Of a DNA stretch of 64,000 bases, positions 11,001 through 20,459 are shown piece by piece. Under the pieces are notes generated by a model. The model saw only the letters and a list, made by a program, of their open reading frames with translations, did no database searches and had not been told where the DNA came from. The position numbers and the translations under genes were made by a program. Every line of letters begins with the position of its first letter. Position 1 is the stretch's first letter. The stretch spans positions 744,001 through 808,000 of the forward strand of contig NZ_CP058983.1 in assembly GCF_019278465.1 (NCBI RefSeq), read 5' to 3'. Origin of the DNA: Tenacibaculum sp. AHE14PA. GTDB taxonomy: Bacteria > Bacteroidota > Bacteroidia > Flavobacteriales > Flavobacteriaceae.

Positions 11001-14000
11001 AATTTCCTGGAGTACTCATATCAACTCCACTTGCATCGATTGTTGCTGTTAAGCCTGTCTCACAATCTGTTACAGTTGCGTCTAATTCTATATAACTTCC
11101 ACATGCCTCTAATACCTGTGGGTTAGCACCTACTAAAGTAATTACTGGCGCTGTAGTGTCTTGAACTGTTACTGTACGAGTTACTTGAGTCGCTGCATTT
11201 CCTGCAGTATCCGTTACATTATACGTTACTGTATAATTTCCTGGAGTACTCATATCAACTCCACTTGCATCGATTGTTGCTGTTAAGCCTGTCTCACAAT
11301 CTGTTACAGTTGCGTCTAATTCTGTATAACTTCCACATGCCTCTAATACCTGTGGGTTAGCACCTACTAAAGTAATTACTGGTGCTGTAGTGTCTTGAAC
11401 TGTTACTGTACGAGTTACTTGAGTCGCTGCATTTCCTGCAGTATCCGTTACATTATACGTTACTGTATAATTTCCTGGAGTACTCATATCAACTCCACTT
11501 GCATCGATTGTTGCTGTTAAGCCTGTCTCACAATCTGTTACAGTTGCGTCTAATTCTGTATAACTTCCACATGCCTCTAATACCTGTGGGTTAGCACCTA
11601 CTAAAGTAATTACTGGCGCTGTAGTGTCTTGAACTGTTACTGTACGAGTTACTTGAGTCGCTGCATTTCCTGCAGTATCCGTTACATTATACGTTACTGT
11701 ATAATTTCCTGGAGTACTCATATCAACTCCACTTGCATCGATTGTTGCTGTTAAGCCTGTCTCACAATCTGTTACAGTTGCGTCTAGTTCTGTATAACTT
11801 CCACATGCCTCTAATACCTGTGGGTTAGCACCTACTAAAGTAATTACTGGCGCTGTAGTGTCTTGAACTGTTACTGTACGAGTTACTTGAGTCGCTGCAT
11901 TTCCTGCAGTATCCGTTACATTATACGTTACTGTATAATTTCCTGGAGTACTCATATCAACTCCACTTGCATCGATTGTTGCTGTTAAGCCTGTCTCACA
12001 ATCTGTTACAGTTGCGTCTAATTCTGTATAACTTCCACATGCCTCTAATACCTGTGGGTTAGCACCTACTAAAGTAATTACTGGCGCTGTAGTGTCTTGA
12101 ACTGTTACTGTACGAGTTACTTGAGTCGCTGCATTTCCTGCAGTATCCGTTACATTATACGTTACTGTATAATTTCCTGGAGTACTCATATCAACTCCAC
12201 TTGCATCGATTGTTGCTGTTAAGCCTGTCTCACAATCTGTTACAGTTGCGTCTAGTTCTGTATAACTTCCACATGCCTCTAATACCTGTGGGTTAGCACC
12301 TACTAAAGTAATTACTGGCGCTGTAGTGTCTTGAACTGTTACTGTACGAGTTACTTGAGTCGCTGCATTTCCTGCAGTATCCGTTACATTATACGTTACT
12401 GTATAATTTCCTGGAGTACTCATATCAACTCCACTTGCATCGATTGTTGCTGTTAAGCCTGTCTCACAATCTGTTACAGTTGCGTCTAATTCTGTATAAC
12501 TTCCACATGCCTCTAATACCTGTGGGTTAGCACCTACTAAAGTAATTACTGGCGCTGTAGTGTCTTGAACTGTTACTGTACGAGTTACTTGAGTCGCTGC
12601 ATTTCCTGCAGTATCCGTTACATTATACGTTACTGTATAATTTCCTGGAGTACTCATATCAACTCCACTTGCATCGATTGTTGCTGTTAAGCCTGTCTCA
12701 CAATCTGTTACAGTTGCGTCTAATTCTGTATAACTTCCACATGCCTCTAATACCTGTGGGTTAGCACCTACTAAAGTAATTACTGGCGCTGTAGTGTCTT
12801 GAACTGTTACTGTACGAGTTACTTGAGTCGCTGCATTTCCTGCAGTATCCGTTACATTATACGTTACTGTATAATTTCCTGGAGTACTCATATCAACTCC
12901 ACTTGCATCGATTGTTGCTGTTAAGCCTGTCTCACAATCTGTTACAGTTGCGTCTAGTTCTGTATAACTTCCACATGCCTCTAATACCTGTGGGTTAGCA
13001 CCTACTAAAGTAATTACTGGCGCTGTAGTGTCTTGAACTGTTACTGTACGAGTTACTTGAGTCGCTGCATTTCCTGCAGTATCCGTTACATTATACGTTA
13101 CTGTATAATTTCCTGGAGTACTCATATCAACTCCACTTGCATCGATTGTTGCTGTTAAGCCTGTCTCACAATCTGTTACAGTTGCGTCTAATTCTGTATA
13201 ACTTCCACATGCCTCTAATACCTGTGGGTTAGCACCTACTAAAGTAATTACTGGTGCTGTAGTGTCTTGAACTGTTACTGTACGAGTTACTTGAGTCGCT
13301 GCATTTCCTGCAGTATCCGTTACATTATACGTTACTGTATAATTTCCTGGAGTACTCATATCAACTCCACTTGCATCGATTGTTGCTGTTAAGCCTGTCT
13401 CACAATCTGTTACAGTTGCGTCTAATTCTGTATAACTTCCACATGCCTCTAATACCTGTGGGTTAGCACCTACTAAAGTAATTACTGGTGCTGTAGTGTC
13501 TTGAACTGTTACTGTACGAGTTACTTGAGTCGCTGCATTTCCTGCAGTATCCGTTACATTATACGTTACTGTATAATTTCCTGGAGTACTCATATCAACT
13601 CCACTTGCATCGATTGTTGCTGTTAAGCCTGTCTCACAATCTGTTACAGTTGCGTCTAATTCTGTATAACTTCCACATGCCTCTAATACCTGTGGGTTAG
13701 CACCTACTAAAGTAATTACTGGCGCTGTAGTGTCTTGAACTGTTACTGTACGAGTTACTTGAGTCGCTGCATTTCCTGCAGTATCCGTTACATTATACGT
13801 TACTGTATAATTTCCTGGAGTACTCATATCAACTCCACTTGCATCGATTGTTGCTGTTAAGCCTGTCTCACAATCTGTTACAGTTGCGTCTAGTTCTGTA
13901 TAACTTCCACATGCCTCTAATACCTGTGGGTTAGCACCTACTAAAGTAATTACTGGCGCTGTAGTGTCAACTTCTCCTATTGTTATAATTCCTAAATCTA

Positions 14001-15066
14001 TAGGACATTGATTATTCCCCCAACGAACCCAAACATCATAATCACCTGGGGCTAACCCATTGTATGATGTACTTCCAGTATTATCCTGAACATATTTTTT
14101 ATTATACCCTGAATCTAGATCCCCTTCTATACTAAACTCTATATGTGATCTACTTGGATTATCGGAAAATGTAAACGTAATTATTCCATCATCTTCACCA
14201 CACTCACTATCCATTTTTGTAACAGTAACATCAGGAATTTTTGTATAAGTTACTTCAACCTCATCAGTATCAGAACAACCATTATTATCTGTAACAGTTA
14301 CAGTATAAAAAACATTTTCATTAGCATCACCCGACATTACGTAAGGAAAAGAAATATTTTGCCCACTACCTACACCAAATCCTGTGCTAGAATTAGTCCA
14401 TTCATATGTTAAACCTGTTCCATTTGCAGTTGCAGATAAATTTGTATCTTCGCCTGAACACACTCTAAAATTAGCTCCAGCACTTGCATTAATATCTTTT
14501 ACAGTAATACTTACAGAATAGCTGTTAACACAAAGAGGGTCTTGACCTACCGAGTCACCAGCAAATAAACTCCATGTCCCTAAAGGGTTGGTACCTATGT
14601 ATGACGCAAAACTACCTGATGGTGAAAAACTACCACTAACAGGTGTGCCTGAAGGTGTTGCAGCACCATCTAAAAAAATTGTTGTAACATTACCTATATC
14701 AACTCCTCCTGACCAAGTATTTACTGGAGCAATAACCTCTGTATTTGTTGGACCAACTAAAGAAAAGAAAGTCTCATTATGATATGCGTTTCCATTTCTT
14801 GGATTCGCACATTGCCTATCTGTTTTTGTCCAATTAATCGTTACTGTTAAACTTTCTATAACACAACCATTAGGAAAATCTGTTGCTGTAAAATTAACTC
14901 CAGGTAAATTAGCTGAACTACCATCAAGAGAAATAGTAGCTCCTGAATATGTTTTTGTTACAGTGTAGCTCTGAGAGTAAGAAAATTGCAATGAAAAAAC
15001 AAAAAACAAGAAAAAAAGCAACAGGGAACTTAATTTTTGAAGGGGTAAAGGGGTAATTTTATTCAT
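2035..15066 (-). CDS. Giant T9SS-secreted surface protein with 46 Ig-like repeats, TSP3 repeats and gliding-type C-terminal domain
   Basis: About 4343 residues from ATG at 15066 (a GTG at 15075 would add three residues). Order: signal peptide (1-32, rich in Leu/Phe, ending FSYSQS); a proprotein-convertase P-like domain with [13 protein letters not shown]; two further Ig/PKD-like stretches; 46 tandem 78-residue DUF5011/HYR-like units (about 367-3954), each with two Cys (EACGSY and DCETGL) that could form one disulfide; calcium-binding thrombospondin type 3 repeats ([18 protein letters not shown]; 3955-4240); and a gliding motility-associated C-terminal domain ([10 protein letters not shown] to WIYINK), the type B sorting signal of the T9SS. 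It heads the operon with PorP/SprF and PD40/OmpA genes. By analogy with SprB it is probably an adhesin exposed on the cell surface; the ligand is unknown. Confidence 0.95.
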   Translation of the reverse strand: MNKITPLPLQKLSSLLLFFLFFVFSLQFSYSQSYTVTKTYSGATISLDGSSANLPGVNFTATDFPNGCVIESLTVTINWTKTDRQCANPRNGNAYHNETFFSLVGPTNTEVIAPVNTWSGGVDIGNVTTIFLDGAATPSGTPVSGSFSPSGSFASYIGTNPLGTWSLFAGDSVGQDPLCVNSYSVSITVKDINASAGANFRVCSGEDTNLSATANGTGLTYEWTNSSTGFGVGSGQNISFPYVMSGDANENVFYTVTVTDNNGCSDTDEVEVTYTKIPDVTVTKMDSECGEDDGIITFTFSDNPSRSHIEFSIEGDLDSGYNKKYVQDNTGSTSYNGLAPGDYDVWVRWGNNQCPIDLGIITIGEVDTTAPVITLVGANPQVLEACGSYTELDATVTDCETGLTATIDASGVDMSTPGNYTVTYNVTDTAGNAATQVTRTVTVQDTTAPVITLVGANPQVLEACGSYTELDATVTDCETGLTATIDASGVDMSTPGNYTVTYNVTDTAGNAATQVTRTVTVQDTTAPVITLVGANPQVLEACGSYTELDATVTDCETGLTATIDASGVDMSTPGNYTVTYNVTDTAGNAATQVTRTVTVQDTTAPVITLVGANPQVLEACGSYTELDATVTDCETGLTATIDASGVDMSTPGNYTVTYNVTDTAGNAATQVTRTVTVQDTTAPVITLVGANPQVLEACGSYTELDATVTDCETGLTATIDASGVDMSTPGNYTVTYNVTDTAGNAATQVTRTVTVQDTTAPVITLVGANPQVLEACGSYTELDATVTDCETGLTATIDASGVDMSTPGNYTVTYNVTDTAGNAATQVTRTVTVQDTTAPVITLVGANPQVLEACGSYTELDATVTDCETGLTATIDASGVDMSTPGNYTVTYNVTDTAGNAATQVTRTVTVQDTTAPVITLVGANPQVLEACGSYTELDATVTDCETGLTATIDASGVDMSTPGNYTVTYNVTDTAGNAATQVTRTVTVQDTTAPVITLVGANPQVLEACGSYTELDATVTDCETGLTATIDASGVDMSTPGNYTVTYNVTDTAGNAATQVTRTVTVQDTTAPVITLVGANPQVLEACGSYTELDATVTDCETGLTATIDASGVDMSTPGNYTVTYNVTDTAGNAATQVTRTVTVQDTTAPVITLVGANPQVLEACGSYTELDATVTDCETGLTATIDASGVDMSTPGNYTVTYNVTDTAGNAATQVTRTVTVQDTTAPVITLVGANPQVLEACGSYTELDATVTDCETGLTATIDASGVDMSTPGNYTVTYNVTDTAGNAATQVTRTVTVQDTTAPVITLVGANPQVLEACGSYIELDATVTDCETGLTATIDASGVDMSTPGNYTVTYNVTDTAGNAATQVTRTVTVQDTTAPVITLVGANPQVLEACGSYTELDATVTDCETGLTATIDASGVDMSTPGNYTVTYNVTDTAGNAATQVTRTVTVQDTTAPVITLVGANPQVLEACGSYTELDATVTDCETGLTATIDASGVDMSTPGNYTVTYNVTDTAGNAATQVTRTVTVQDTTAPVITLVGANPQVLEACGSYTELDATVTDCETGLTATIDASGVDMSTPGNYTVTYNVTDTAGNAATQVTRTVTVQDTTAPVITLVGANPQVLEACGSYTELDATVTDCETGLTATIDASGVDMSTPGNYTVTYNVTDTAGNAATQVTRTVTVQDTTAPVITLVGANPQVLEACGSYIELDATVTDCETGLTATIDASGVDMSTPGNYTVTYNVTDTAGNAATQVTRTVTVQDTTAPVITLVGANPQVLEACGSYTELDATVTDCETGLTATIDASGVDMSTPGNYTVTYNVTDTAGNAATQVTRTVTVQDTTAPVITLVGANPQVLEACGSYTELDATVTDCETGLTATIDASGVDMSTPGNYTVTYNVTDTAGNAATQVTRTVTVQDTTAPVITLVGANPQVLEACGSYTELDATVTDCETGLTATIDASGVDMSTPGNYTVTYNVTDTAGNAATQVTRTVTVQDTTAPVITLVGANPQVLEACGSYTELDATVTDCETGLTATIDASGVDMSTPGNYTVTYNVTDTAGNAATQVTRTVTVQDTTAPVITLVGANPQVLEACGSYTELDATVTDCETGLTATIDASGVDMSTPGNYTVTYNVTDTAGNAATQVTRTVTVQDTTAPVITLVGANPQVLEACGSYIELDATVTDCETGLTATIDASGVDMSTPGNYTVTYNVTDTAGNAATQVTRTVTVQDTTAPVITLVGANPQVLEACGSYTELDATVTDCETGLTATIDASGVDMSTPGNYTVTYNVTDTAGNAATQVTRTVTVQDTTAPVITLVGANPQVLEACGSYIELDATVTDCETGLTATIDASGVDMSTPGNYTVTYNVTDTAGNAATQVTRTVTVQDTTAPVITLVGANPQVLEACGSYTELDATVTDCETGLTATIDASGVDMSTPGNYTVTYNVTDTAGNAATQVTRTVTVQDTTAPVITLVGANPQVLEACGSYTELDATVTDCETGLTATIDASGVDMSTPGNYTVTYNVTDTAGNAATQVTRTVTVQDTTAPVITLVGANPQVLEACGSYTELDATVTDCETGLTATIDASGVDMSTPGNYTVTYNVTDTAGNAATQVTRTVTVQDTTAPVITLVGANPQVLEACGSYTELDATVTDCETGLTATIDASGVDMSTPGNYTVTYNVTDTAGNAATQVTRTVTVQDTTAPVITLVGANPQVLEACGSYTELDATVTDCETGLTATIDASGVDMSTPGNYTVTYNVTDTAGNAATQVTRTVTVQDTTAPVITLVGANPQVLEACGSYTELDATVTDCETGLTATIDASGVDMSTPGNYTVTYNVTDTAGNAATQVTRTVTVQDTTAPVITLVGANPQVLEACGSYTELDATVTDCETGLTATIDASGVDMSTPGNYTVTYNVTDTAGNAATQVTRTVTVQDTTAPVITLVGANPQVLEACGSYTELDATVTDCETGLTATIDASGVDMSTPGNYTVTYNVTDTAGNAATQVTRTVTVQDTTAPVITLVGANPQVLEACGSYTELDATVTDCETGLTATIDASGVDMSTPGNYTVTYNVTDTAGNAATQVTRTVTVQDTTAPVITLVGANPQVLEACGSYTELDATVTDCETGLTATIDASGVDMSTPGNYTVTYNVTDTAGNAATQVTRTVTVQDTTAPVITLVGANPQVLEACGSYTELDATVTDCETGLTATIDASGVDMSTPGNYTVTYNVTDTAGNAATQVTRTVTVQDTTAPVITLVGANPQVLEACGSYTELDATVTDCETGLTATIDASGVDMSTPGNYTVTYNVTDTAGNAATQVTRTVTVQDTTAPVITLVGANPQVLEACGSYTELDATVTDCETGLTATIDASGVDMSTPGNYTVTYNVTDTAGNAATQVTRTVTVQDTTAPVITLVGANPQVLEACGSYTELDATVTDCETGLTATIDASGVDMSTPGNYTVTYNVTDTAGNAATQVTRTVTVQDTTAPVITLVGANPQVLEACGSYTELDATVTDCETGLTATIDASGVDMSTPGNYTVTYNVTDTAGNAATQVTRTVTVQDTTAPVITLVGANPQVLEACGSYTELDATVTDCETGLTATIDASGVDMSTPGNYTVTYNVTDTAGNAATQVTRTVTVQDTTAPVITLVGANPQVLEACGSYTELDATVTDCETGLAVTIGGDTVDTTTAGTYTVTYNVTDIAGNIATEVTRVVTVQDTTVPVITLTGAAAITLESCATYTEAGATVTDCETELAVTIGGDTVDTTTAGTYTVTYNVTDTAGNIATEVTRVVTVQDTTVPVITLTGAAAITLESCATYTEAGATVTDCETGLAVTIGGDTVDTTTAGTYTVTYNVTDTAGNIATEVTRVVTVEDTTVPVITLTGAAAITLESCATYTEAGAAVTDCETGLAVTIGGDTVDTTTAGTYTVTYNVTDTAGNAATQVTRTVTVQDCKDTDGDGIADAIDLDDDNDGIPDSAEGNGDTDGDGIPDSLDLDSDNDGILDVDEGGNGDLDTNNDGVIDPNDGASGADTNGDGQADASVDAGNEEPDTDGDGVPDYQDLDSDNDGITDVIENGNGGLDTNNDGVIDANDAGGSDVDGDGISDSLDGDTSGFGVGAGNASDVVDSDGDGVSDYQDLDSDDDGINDVVEGGNEDTDGNGQVDGPDTDGDGILDVADQDDANFGDTGNDDVNDSDPTDPNSGGDGAATDSGTDTDGDGIPNSEDGLDGFGDDDEGIVLGVDDTCIVLYNEFTPNGDGVNDYLVIDCIENFPNNSLEIFNRWGNKVYKVKGYNNTDKVFRGVSNGRANFAVKEKLPVGTYFYILDLGSGFKIKKGWIYINK
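2350..3204 (-). repeat. Thrombospondin type 3 (calcium-binding) repeat region
   Basis: Coding DNA for repeated aspartate-rich motifs of the type DxDxDGxxD ([30 protein letters not shown]). Unlike the upstream 234-bp array, the units vary in length and sequence, so they have not been homogenised. TSP3 repeats bind calcium and stiffen extracellular stalks; here they link the Ig-like array to the C-terminal sorting domain. Confidence 0.9.
3205..13968 (-). repeat. 234-bp tandem array, 46 units (42 canonical, 1 hybrid, 3 divergent)
   Basis: The boundary GTC|TTGAAC recurs at exact 234-bp spacing: 3205, 3439, 3673, 3907, 4141 and so on to 13969, which is 46 units in 10764 bp with no indel. Units 1-42 (13968 to 4141, numbered from the N-terminus) are nearly identical. 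Seen differences are a synonymous Leu codon change (7 units), a synonymous Ala codon change (6 units) and Thr to Ile in SYTELD (4 units: 11090, 9920, 8516, 8048). Unit 43 is a hybrid: canonical up to DCETGL, then the divergent type. Units 44-46 start [13 protein letters not shown], and unit 46 ends with canonical sequence again. The pattern indicates recent amplification by unequal recombination. Copy number could differ between strains or be affected by assembly. Confidence 0.97.
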
Positions 15067-15553
15067 AAAAAACACTTTAATTACTACTGCATTTACTTAG
15101 CCACTTAATAGCCATATATTATACGTACGCCAAAAGGTAGCAATTGGTTTTACAAAAGCTTTCTTTTATTTGTTAATTTCAAATTGCTTGTATTATAAAA
15201 AAGGTGTTTTTACTGAAAGCCACCCTCTTTTAAAGCCACAATACAATGACTAACATACTTTTAAAATTATTTATTTAAAGAGGGAATAAAATAAACAACT
15301 AACATAAAACCATGTAGATATATACTAGACACAGATTTTATTACGAGGTCACAAAAATAGTAAAAAAAAAGTTTTTACATTCATTCAAAAATTATTTATA
15401 ATACTTTTTACTTATATCTCCTCAGTATTAAATAAGATTAAACTATGATTAAACACCGTTTAAAAACACCTTAAAAGCGCTTTTTTAAAAAAACAAACCA
15501 TTCTCTAATCGAAATAAAAAAAACCTCTTAAATCAACTAATTTGAAGAAATAA
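15067..15553. other. Intergenic region upstream of the giant surface-protein gene
   Basis: 487 bp, AT-rich, no convincing ORF. It must hold the promoter of the giant gene. The best minus-strand candidate is TACCTTTTG (complement at 15131-15139), one base longer than the TAnnTTTG consensus, with a TTTTG 15 bp upstream. A long-range inverted repeat pairs 15223-15234 (CCCTCTTTTAAA) with 15274-15284 (TTTAAAGAGGG), one bulge, and could form a leader structure. A 12-bp palindrome AAAAGCGCTTTT lies at 15473-15484. No clear terminator for the cysteine desulfurase gene was found. Confidence 0.4.
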
Positions 15554-16690
15554 TTATTTTGTAATTTTTAAAAGAATATTTACCAAGGAATCTACTTCTT
15601 TTTTGGTATTTAATTTACTTAAAGAAACTCGGAGTGATGTTTTTTCAACATCATCATCACTTAAAAAAACTTGCAACACATGCGAACCTTTATTACTTCC
15701 GCTTTGACAAGCACTTCCTCCAGAAACTGCAATTCCCTTTAAATCTAAATCAAATAATAACATATTTTTACGAATAGGCAATCGCAAGCTCGTTATTAAA
15801 TAACTACTATTATTTACATCAGCGGACAAACCATTAAAAGAGATATTAGTATTCTTATTAATTAATTCACCAATTAAGTATTTTTTTAGATTTAGAATAT
15901 ACTCTTTATCCTTTTCTAGATTTATATATGCTACTTCCAACGCCTTTTCCATTCCTAAAATAGCATGTACGTTTTCGGTACTAGATCGCACTCCTTTTTC
16001 TTGCTCTCCACCATACAGCATTGGCTGTACAGCAATTCCTTTTTTAATATACACAAAACCCACCCCTTTTGGGCCATGGAATTTATGCGCACTTGCTACT
16101 ATAAAATCGATCGGTATTTTTTGCAAATCTATTTGATAATGCCCTATCGCCTGTACGGTATCTGAATGAAAATAAGCTTGATAGGTTTTACATAAAGCCA
16201 CAACCTCATCAATTGGTAATATATTTCCGATTTCATTATTTATATACATTAAACTTACCAATGTTTTTTCATCACCTTGCTTTAAAAGCTTTTCTAAGCT
16301 ATCTATTACAACCGCTCCGTTTTCATCTAACTCCACGAAGTCCACTTTCACCCCATACTGTTTTTGCAAATAGGCAACCGTGCGTAAAACTGCATGATGC
16401 TCTATTTTAGAGGTAATAATTCTTGTTACCCCTAAATTTACGACTGCATTTTGCAAAATTAAATTATCTGCTTCGGTACCACCTGCCGTAAAAACAATTT
16501 CTCTTGCAGCTACATTAAAGTGCTTTGCTATATTTTTTCTTGCTGTTTCTACTGCTGCTTTTGCCTTTCTACCAAACTGATGTGTAGACGAAGGATTTCC
16601 AAAATTTTGCAACATTGCTTGTTGCATTACCTCAATAACTTCGGGTAACATTGGTGTTGTTGCTGCATTATCTAAATAAACAGATTCCAT
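15554..16690 (-). CDS. Cysteine desulfurase (NifS/IscS-type class V aminotransferase)
   Basis: 378 residues, PLP enzyme that moves sulfur from cysteine to an enzyme persulfide for Fe-S clusters or thiolation. Visible motifs: LDNAATTP (6-13), GGTEADN (70-76), the ring-stacking His in KIEHHAV (H98), the PLP lysine in SAHKFHGPKG (K203) and the persulfide Cys in SGGSACQSGSNKG (C328), followed by the usual Arg-containing R-V-S-L segment near the C-terminus. All catalytic residues are intact and the length is normal. The gene lies 9 bp downstream of the Smr-domain gene on the same strand, so the two are probably cotranscribed. The motif SGGSACQSG differs slightly from the IscS SSGSACTS form, so a general NifS-like name is safer than iscS. 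Confidence 0.93.
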   Translation of the reverse strand: MESVYLDNAATTPMLPEVIEVMQQAMLQNFGNPSSTHQFGRKAKAAVETARKNIAKHFNVAAREIVFTAGGTEADNLILQNAVVNLGVTRIITSKIEHHAVLRTVAYLQKQYGVKVDFVELDENGAVVIDSLEKLLKQGDEKTLVSLMYINNEIGNILPIDEVVALCKTYQAYFHSDTVQAIGHYQIDLQKIPIDFIVASAHKFHGPKGVGFVYIKKGIAVQPMLYGGEQEKGVRSSTENVHAILGMEKALEVAYINLEKDKEYILNLKKYLIGELINKNTNISFNGLSADVNNSSYLITSLRLPIRKNMLLFDLDLKGIAVSGGSACQSGSNKGSHVLQVFLSDDDVEKTSLRVSLSKLNTKKEVDSLVNILLKITK

Positions 16691-16699
16691 AAAATATTC

Positions 16700-17248
16700 T
16701 TAATTTGAATTTTGATAAATATAAACCTCAGTAGCTCCTTGTCCGTATTTTTGGTAAGAGGCATCGTAATATTTTACTTCATAATTATTTAGTAAATAAT
16801 ACAATTCGCTTTTTAACACCCCTTCTCCCACTCCATGAATTAACACTAATTTAGAGATGCTTTTAGCCATGCAATATTCTAATTTATGTTTAGCTGTTTG
16901 CAATTGTAAAGAAAGCACATCGTAATTATCCATACCACGTGTAGATTTTACTAATTTACTTGCATGCAAATCGACTTCCATCACCACTTCGTTTTTATCT
17001 TTTACGAATATTGATTTTTTCTTTTTAGGCGCCTGCTGAATCTTCTCTTTTAAAAAACTATTATTTATGTTAACGTGCCTGCTTAACTCATTTTGATCTG
17101 TATGAATTTTAACCAACTCATTCTCAAAAAAGGAATACTCCATACCATCGACATCCTTAACAAAAAAAATGTTATTTTCTTTTTTTGTTATGAATCCTCT
17201 AATATCGGCATCTAAAACCGCCACTTTATTACCTATTTCTAAACACAT
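16700..17248 (-). CDS. Smr-domain protein (DUF2027-like N-terminus)
   Basis: 182 residues. The first 50 residues (MCLEIGNKVAVLDADIRGFI) resemble a small SH3-like beta domain found in Bacteroidota Smr proteins. The C-terminal half is an Smr domain: VDLHASKL, then LVLIHGVGEGVLKSEL, then QKYGQGATEVYI. Smr domains are DNA/RNA-binding endonuclease-like folds known from the MutS2 C-terminus; here no MutS ATPase part is present, so annotations as mismatch-repair protein would be wrong. It is divergent from the phosphatase-like gene at 17330 and sits directly upstream of the cysteine desulfurase gene. The substrate is not known. Confidence 0.85.
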   Translation of the reverse strand: MCLEIGNKVAVLDADIRGFITKKENNIFFVKDVDGMEYSFFENELVKIHTDQNELSRHVNINNSFLKEKIQQAPKKKKSIFVKDKNEVVMEVDLHASKLVKSTRGMDNYDVLSLQLQTAKHKLEYCMAKSISKLVLIHGVGEGVLKSELYYLLNNYEVKYYDASYQKYGQGATEVYIYQNSN

Positions 17249-17288
17249 TCTTAACCTTTACTTAATTCAACAATAGTCTTTTACAGCG

Positions 17289-17296
17289 TATTTTTG
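17289..17296 (+). promoter_or_regulatory. Candidate TAnnTTTG -7 box before the phosphatase-like gene
   Basis: TATTTTTG lies 34 bp before the ATG at 17330, in the short divergent gap. It matches the Bacteroidota housekeeping -7 consensus; no clear -33 TTG was seen at the usual distance. Confidence 0.4.
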
Positions 17297-17329
17297 CAGT
17301 ATAATACCCTACAAAAGAACTGTAAAAAA

Positions 17330-17971
17330 ATGATAAACACTAAAAATATTAGCACAAAAACATTCTTTGAAGAAGCTAACAAAGATATAACAATTAGTAA
17401 TGAGCGTAAAGAGCTACTTACCAATATTGCGCTATTAATTAGTAATGAATATCAGGAAAGAGAAAAGATAAATTTAAATTTTATCTGCACACACAACTCT
17501 AGAAGGAGTCAGTTTGCACAAGTTTGGAGTTTTTTTGCTATTGAATATTTTAATTTAAAAAATATTTACACGTATTCTGGCGGAACAGAAACCACTGCTT
17601 TTCATAGAAATACGGTAAAAAGCTTACAAAAAACTGGTTTTAACTTTAACATCCTTGATTTTTCTCATCAAAACCCAAGATATTTAATCTCTTTTGATGG
17701 AACTAAAAAATCAATCATAGGTTTCTCTAAAACCTTTGATCATTCTCACAATAGCTATCCGTACATCGCAATTACAACTTGCGATAGTGCCGATGAAAAC
17801 TGTCCGTTTATTGCAGATGCCATTGCGAGGTTTCACTTACCTTATTCAGATCCTAAAAAAGCAGACACTACTGATTTAGCTTCAGAAACCTATTTAAATA
17901 CGAGTAAACAAATAGCTGGAGAGGTTTTTTATATTTTTGAAAGCGTTAAAAACAACATCGACACCGTATAA
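17330..17971 (+). CDS. Low-molecular-weight phosphatase / arsenate reductase-like protein
   Basis: 213 residues from ATG at 17330; a TTG at 17294 overlaps the likely promoter and is less probable. The P-loop FICTHNSRRSQFAQ (about 50-63) fits the C-x-x-N-x-x-R-S form of thioredoxin-type ArsC and LMW tyrosine phosphatases, with Cys53 as the presumed nucleophile. A later ITTCDSADENCPF segment supplies two more Cys that could act in a redox cascade, and FHLPYSDPKKAD contains the aspartate (DP) expected near the C-terminal end. It is longer than classic ArsC (about 135 residues). No arsenic genes are nearby, so substrate and role are open; Bacteroidota homologues are usually annotated as protein-tyrosine-phosphatase. 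Confidence 0.8.
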   Translation: MINTKNISTKTFFEEANKDITISNERKELLTNIALLISNEYQEREKINLNFICTHNSRRSQFAQVWSFFAIEYFNLKNIYTYSGGTETTAFHRNTVKSLQKTGFNFNILDFSHQNPRYLISFDGTKKSIIGFSKTFDHSHNSYPYIAITTCDSADENCPFIADAIARFHLPYSDPKKADTTDLASETYLNTSKQIAGEVFYIFESVKNNIDTV

Positions 17972-17994
17972 ATCTATTTGCAAAAAACCAACCA

Positions 17995-18722
17995 CTCTCT
18001 CTAAGATTGATGCGATGCTGAAATAAATTCAGTATAACGTAGAATGATAACATCTATATAAACTCAGATGTAGTTTCGGAAAACTATTTATAAAAACAGT
18101 ATTAACTCTTTTCTTACTTGATGCGAGGCTCAAATAAATTCAGCATGACGTAGAATGATAACATCTATATAAACTGCCATGTAGTTTCGGAAAATTACTT
18201 ATAAAAACAGTATTAACTCTTTTCTTACTTGATGCGATGCTGAAATAAATTCAGCATAACATAGAATGATAACATCTATATAAACTAAGATGTAGTTTCG
18301 GAAAACTATTTATAAAAACAGTATTAACTCTTTTCTTACTTGATGCGAGGCTCAAATAAATTCAGCATGACGTAGAATGATAACATCTATATAAACTGCC
18401 ATGTAGTTTCGGAAAACTATTTATAAAAACAGTATTAACTCTTTTCTTACTTGATGCGAGGCTCAAATAAATTCAGCATGACGTAGAATGATAACATCTA
18501 TATAAACTGCCATGTAGTTTCGGAAAACTACTTATAAAAACAGTATTAACTCTTTTCTTACTTGATGCGATGCTGAAATAAATTCAGCATGACGTAGAAT
18601 GATACCATACACATAAACTCCGATGTAGTTTCGGAAACCTATTTATAAAAATAGTATTCGTGCCTTCCTAAATTGATGCAATGCCGAAATAGCTTCAGCA
18701 TGACGTGAAACATAACAACATC
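17995..18722. repeat. Noncoding 111-bp tandem repeat array, seven units with hairpins
   Basis: The anchor GATGCGA (GATGCAA in the last copy) recurs at 18009, 18120, 18231, 18342, 18453, 18564 and 18675, exactly 111 bp apart. The first and last units are degenerate. No reading frame is conserved across it. Two subtypes occur in the order A-B-A-B-B-A plus a degenerate seventh. In type A, ATGCTGAA pairs with TTCAGCAT over an AT-rich loop and CATCT pairs with AGATG; type B (GAGGCTCAA, GCCATG) loses both pairings. TAGTTT-CGGA-AAACTA, a third small hairpin, is seen in most units. The core resembles the dispersed REP-like element with TTCAGCATGACG that is common in Flavobacteriia intergenic DNA; here it has been amplified in tandem. 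Confidence 0.9.
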
Positions 18723-18752
18723 CAAAGATTGCAAATTTTAAAATACAGTAAT

Positions 18753-19532
18753 TTACACTACTGTATTTTTATCGTAAGGAATACTTTTTAAAATATGGTT
18801 TATAACATCAATACGCGCTAACGTTTTTCTGTTTGCTCTAATCACTTTCCAAGGAGATATTGACGTATTTGTTTTGGAAAACATTGCTCGTTTATACTCA
18901 GTATAATCATCCCAAAGCTCCTGCGCTCTTTTATCTACCGGTGTTATTTTCCATTGCTTTAATGGGTTATTAATAATATCCTTAAAACGTTTTGCCTGTT
19001 CTTTTTTATTGATAGACATATATATTTTCACCAATCGGATTCCAGATTCTAAAATCATTCTTTCAAAATCATTTACCTGATTCATAAAAACCTGATATTC
19101 TTCTTGCGTACAAAATCCGTTTACAGGCTCTACCACTGCTCGATTATACCAACTACGATCAAATAAAACAATTTCACCTGCCTTTGGAAATTTTCGTACA
19201 TACCGTTGAAAATACCATTGCGTTTTTTCATCTTCATTGGGCTTTGGTAATGCCACAATACGCATATGACGCGGATTTATTCTTTCTGTAATTCTACGTA
19301 TTGCACCACCTTTACCCGCAGCATCTCTACCTTCAAAAATAACAATAATACGTTCATTATTATTAATCCCCCATTTTTGCAAACGAATTAACTCTACCTG
19401 TAATTTTTTTAATTTACGCTCATAATCTACATATCTAACCGCCCTTTCTATATTAAAAGGCTTCGACAAAAGTGCTTTAAGCCCTTTGGTAGTATTTAGT
19501 TTATTTACATCTTTTTGTGTTAACTTTTCCAT
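18753..19532 (-). CDS. Polyphosphate kinase 2 family protein (class I-like), downstream copy
   Basis: 259 residues. PPK2 enzymes transfer phosphate between polyphosphate and nucleotides, usually making NDP or NTP from NMP or NDP. Seen here: Walker A GRDAAGKGG (68-76), the conserved WYFQRYV, Walker B-like FDRSWYNRAVVEPV (124-137) and the C-terminal SPWKVIRANRK lid/base region. All family residues are intact. The gene is 1 bp from the end of its upstream paralogue (19534-20391), about half identical to it by eye, so the pair arose by tandem duplication and is cotranscribed. A third, more distant PPK2 lies at 49786. Class assignment rests on motif form only. Confidence 0.92.
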   Translation of the reverse strand: MEKLTQKDVNKLNTTKGLKALLSKPFNIERAVRYVDYERKLKKLQVELIRLQKWGINNNERIIVIFEGRDAAGKGGAIRRITERINPRHMRIVALPKPNEDEKTQWYFQRYVRKFPKAGEIVLFDRSWYNRAVVEPVNGFCTQEEYQVFMNQVNDFERMILESGIRLVKIYMSINKKEQAKRFKDIINNPLKQWKITPVDKRAQELWDDYTEYKRAMFSKTNTSISPWKVIRANRKTLARIDVINHILKSIPYDKNTVV

Positions 19533-19533
19533 A

Positions 19534-20391
19534 TTAATCTAAGTGATTTACTGAGCGATAATAACGCATTACGATATTAGGATCTGGATTTGTTGACATT
19601 TTAACATCTTCTCTTTCTTGATAATCAAACTGTGACAACACATGACGCATACACTCAATTCTCGCTTTCTTTTTATCATTTGTTTTCACCACTATCCAAG
19701 GACTGTAAGAAGTATGTGTTTTACTAAACATCTCTTCTTTATAGAAACTATAATCGCTCCACAATTCTTGTCCTTTTTTATCAACAGGACTAAATTTCCA
19801 TCTTTTTAAAGGATCATCATTACGCGCATCAAATCTGCGCATTTGCTCGTCTTTAGATATCGACAACCAAAACTTAATAATTACCACACCATCTTCATAC
19901 AACATATGTTCAAACTCAGGCACCTGTACTAAAAACTTATCGTACTCTACCTTTGTACAAAACCCCATTACAGGCTCTACCACAGCACGATTATACCAGC
20001 TACGATCAAAAAAAACAATCTCACCTGGATCTGGTAATTCTTTAATATATCGCTGAAAATACCACTGCCCTTTTTCGACAACCGTTGGTTTATTCAAAGC
20101 TACCAAACGCATAGAACGCGGATTTAAATGCTCCATAAAACGACGTATATTTCCGCCTTTTCCAGCAGCATCCCTCCCTTCGAAAATCACCGCAACTCGT
20201 TTGTTATTTTTAGCTATCCACTGCTGTAATTTCACTAATTCTATCTGAAGTTTTTTCAACTCCTTCTCGTATGCTATTTTCTCTTTAACCTTATCAACAG
20301 AAACTCCTTTCTCTTTAATTAAAGACAACAATTGATCGTTTGTTGAAACACTTTCAAAATCATCAATTGTAAGTTTTGCTTTCTTTCCCAT
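19534..20391 (-). CDS. Polyphosphate kinase 2 family protein (class I-like), upstream copy
   Basis: 285 residues with an N-terminal extension of about 25 residues relative to its downstream neighbour. Walker A GRDAAGKGG (72-80), WYFQRYIKELPDPGE, FDRSWYNRAVVEPVMG and SPWIVVKTNDKKKARIE show a complete PPK2 core. The C-terminal tail (YRSVNHLD) is also longer. It is the first gene of a two-gene unit with the next PPK2 and diverges from the LpxR-like gene at 20460 across 68 bp. Two adjacent paralogues suggest either a heteromeric enzyme or different nucleotide or direction preferences; the sequence does not decide this. Confidence 0.92.
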   Translation of the reverse strand: MGKKAKLTIDDFESVSTNDQLLSLIKEKGVSVDKVKEKIAYEKELKKLQIELVKLQQWIAKNNKRVAVIFEGRDAAGKGGNIRRFMEHLNPRSMRLVALNKPTVVEKGQWYFQRYIKELPDPGEIVFFDRSWYNRAVVEPVMGFCTKVEYDKFLVQVPEFEHMLYEDGVVIIKFWLSISKDEQMRRFDARNDDPLKRWKFSPVDKKGQELWSDYSFYKEEMFSKTHTSYSPWIVVKTNDKKKARIECMRHVLSQFDYQEREDVKMSTNPDPNIVMRYYRSVNHLD

Positions 20392-20459
20392 GTAAAAAAT
20401 ACGTTGAATTGCTACTAATTTAACCCTAACATTGCTAAAATAAGACGATATTAGCTGCT

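Noticed and set aside
3205..13968. CRISPR-like array of regular repeats
   Set aside because: The 234-bp units are contiguous, without spacers, and encode an unbroken protein frame.
17995..18722. CRISPR array
   Set aside because: The 111-bp units have no unique spacers and the hairpins lie within each unit; no cas genes are present.
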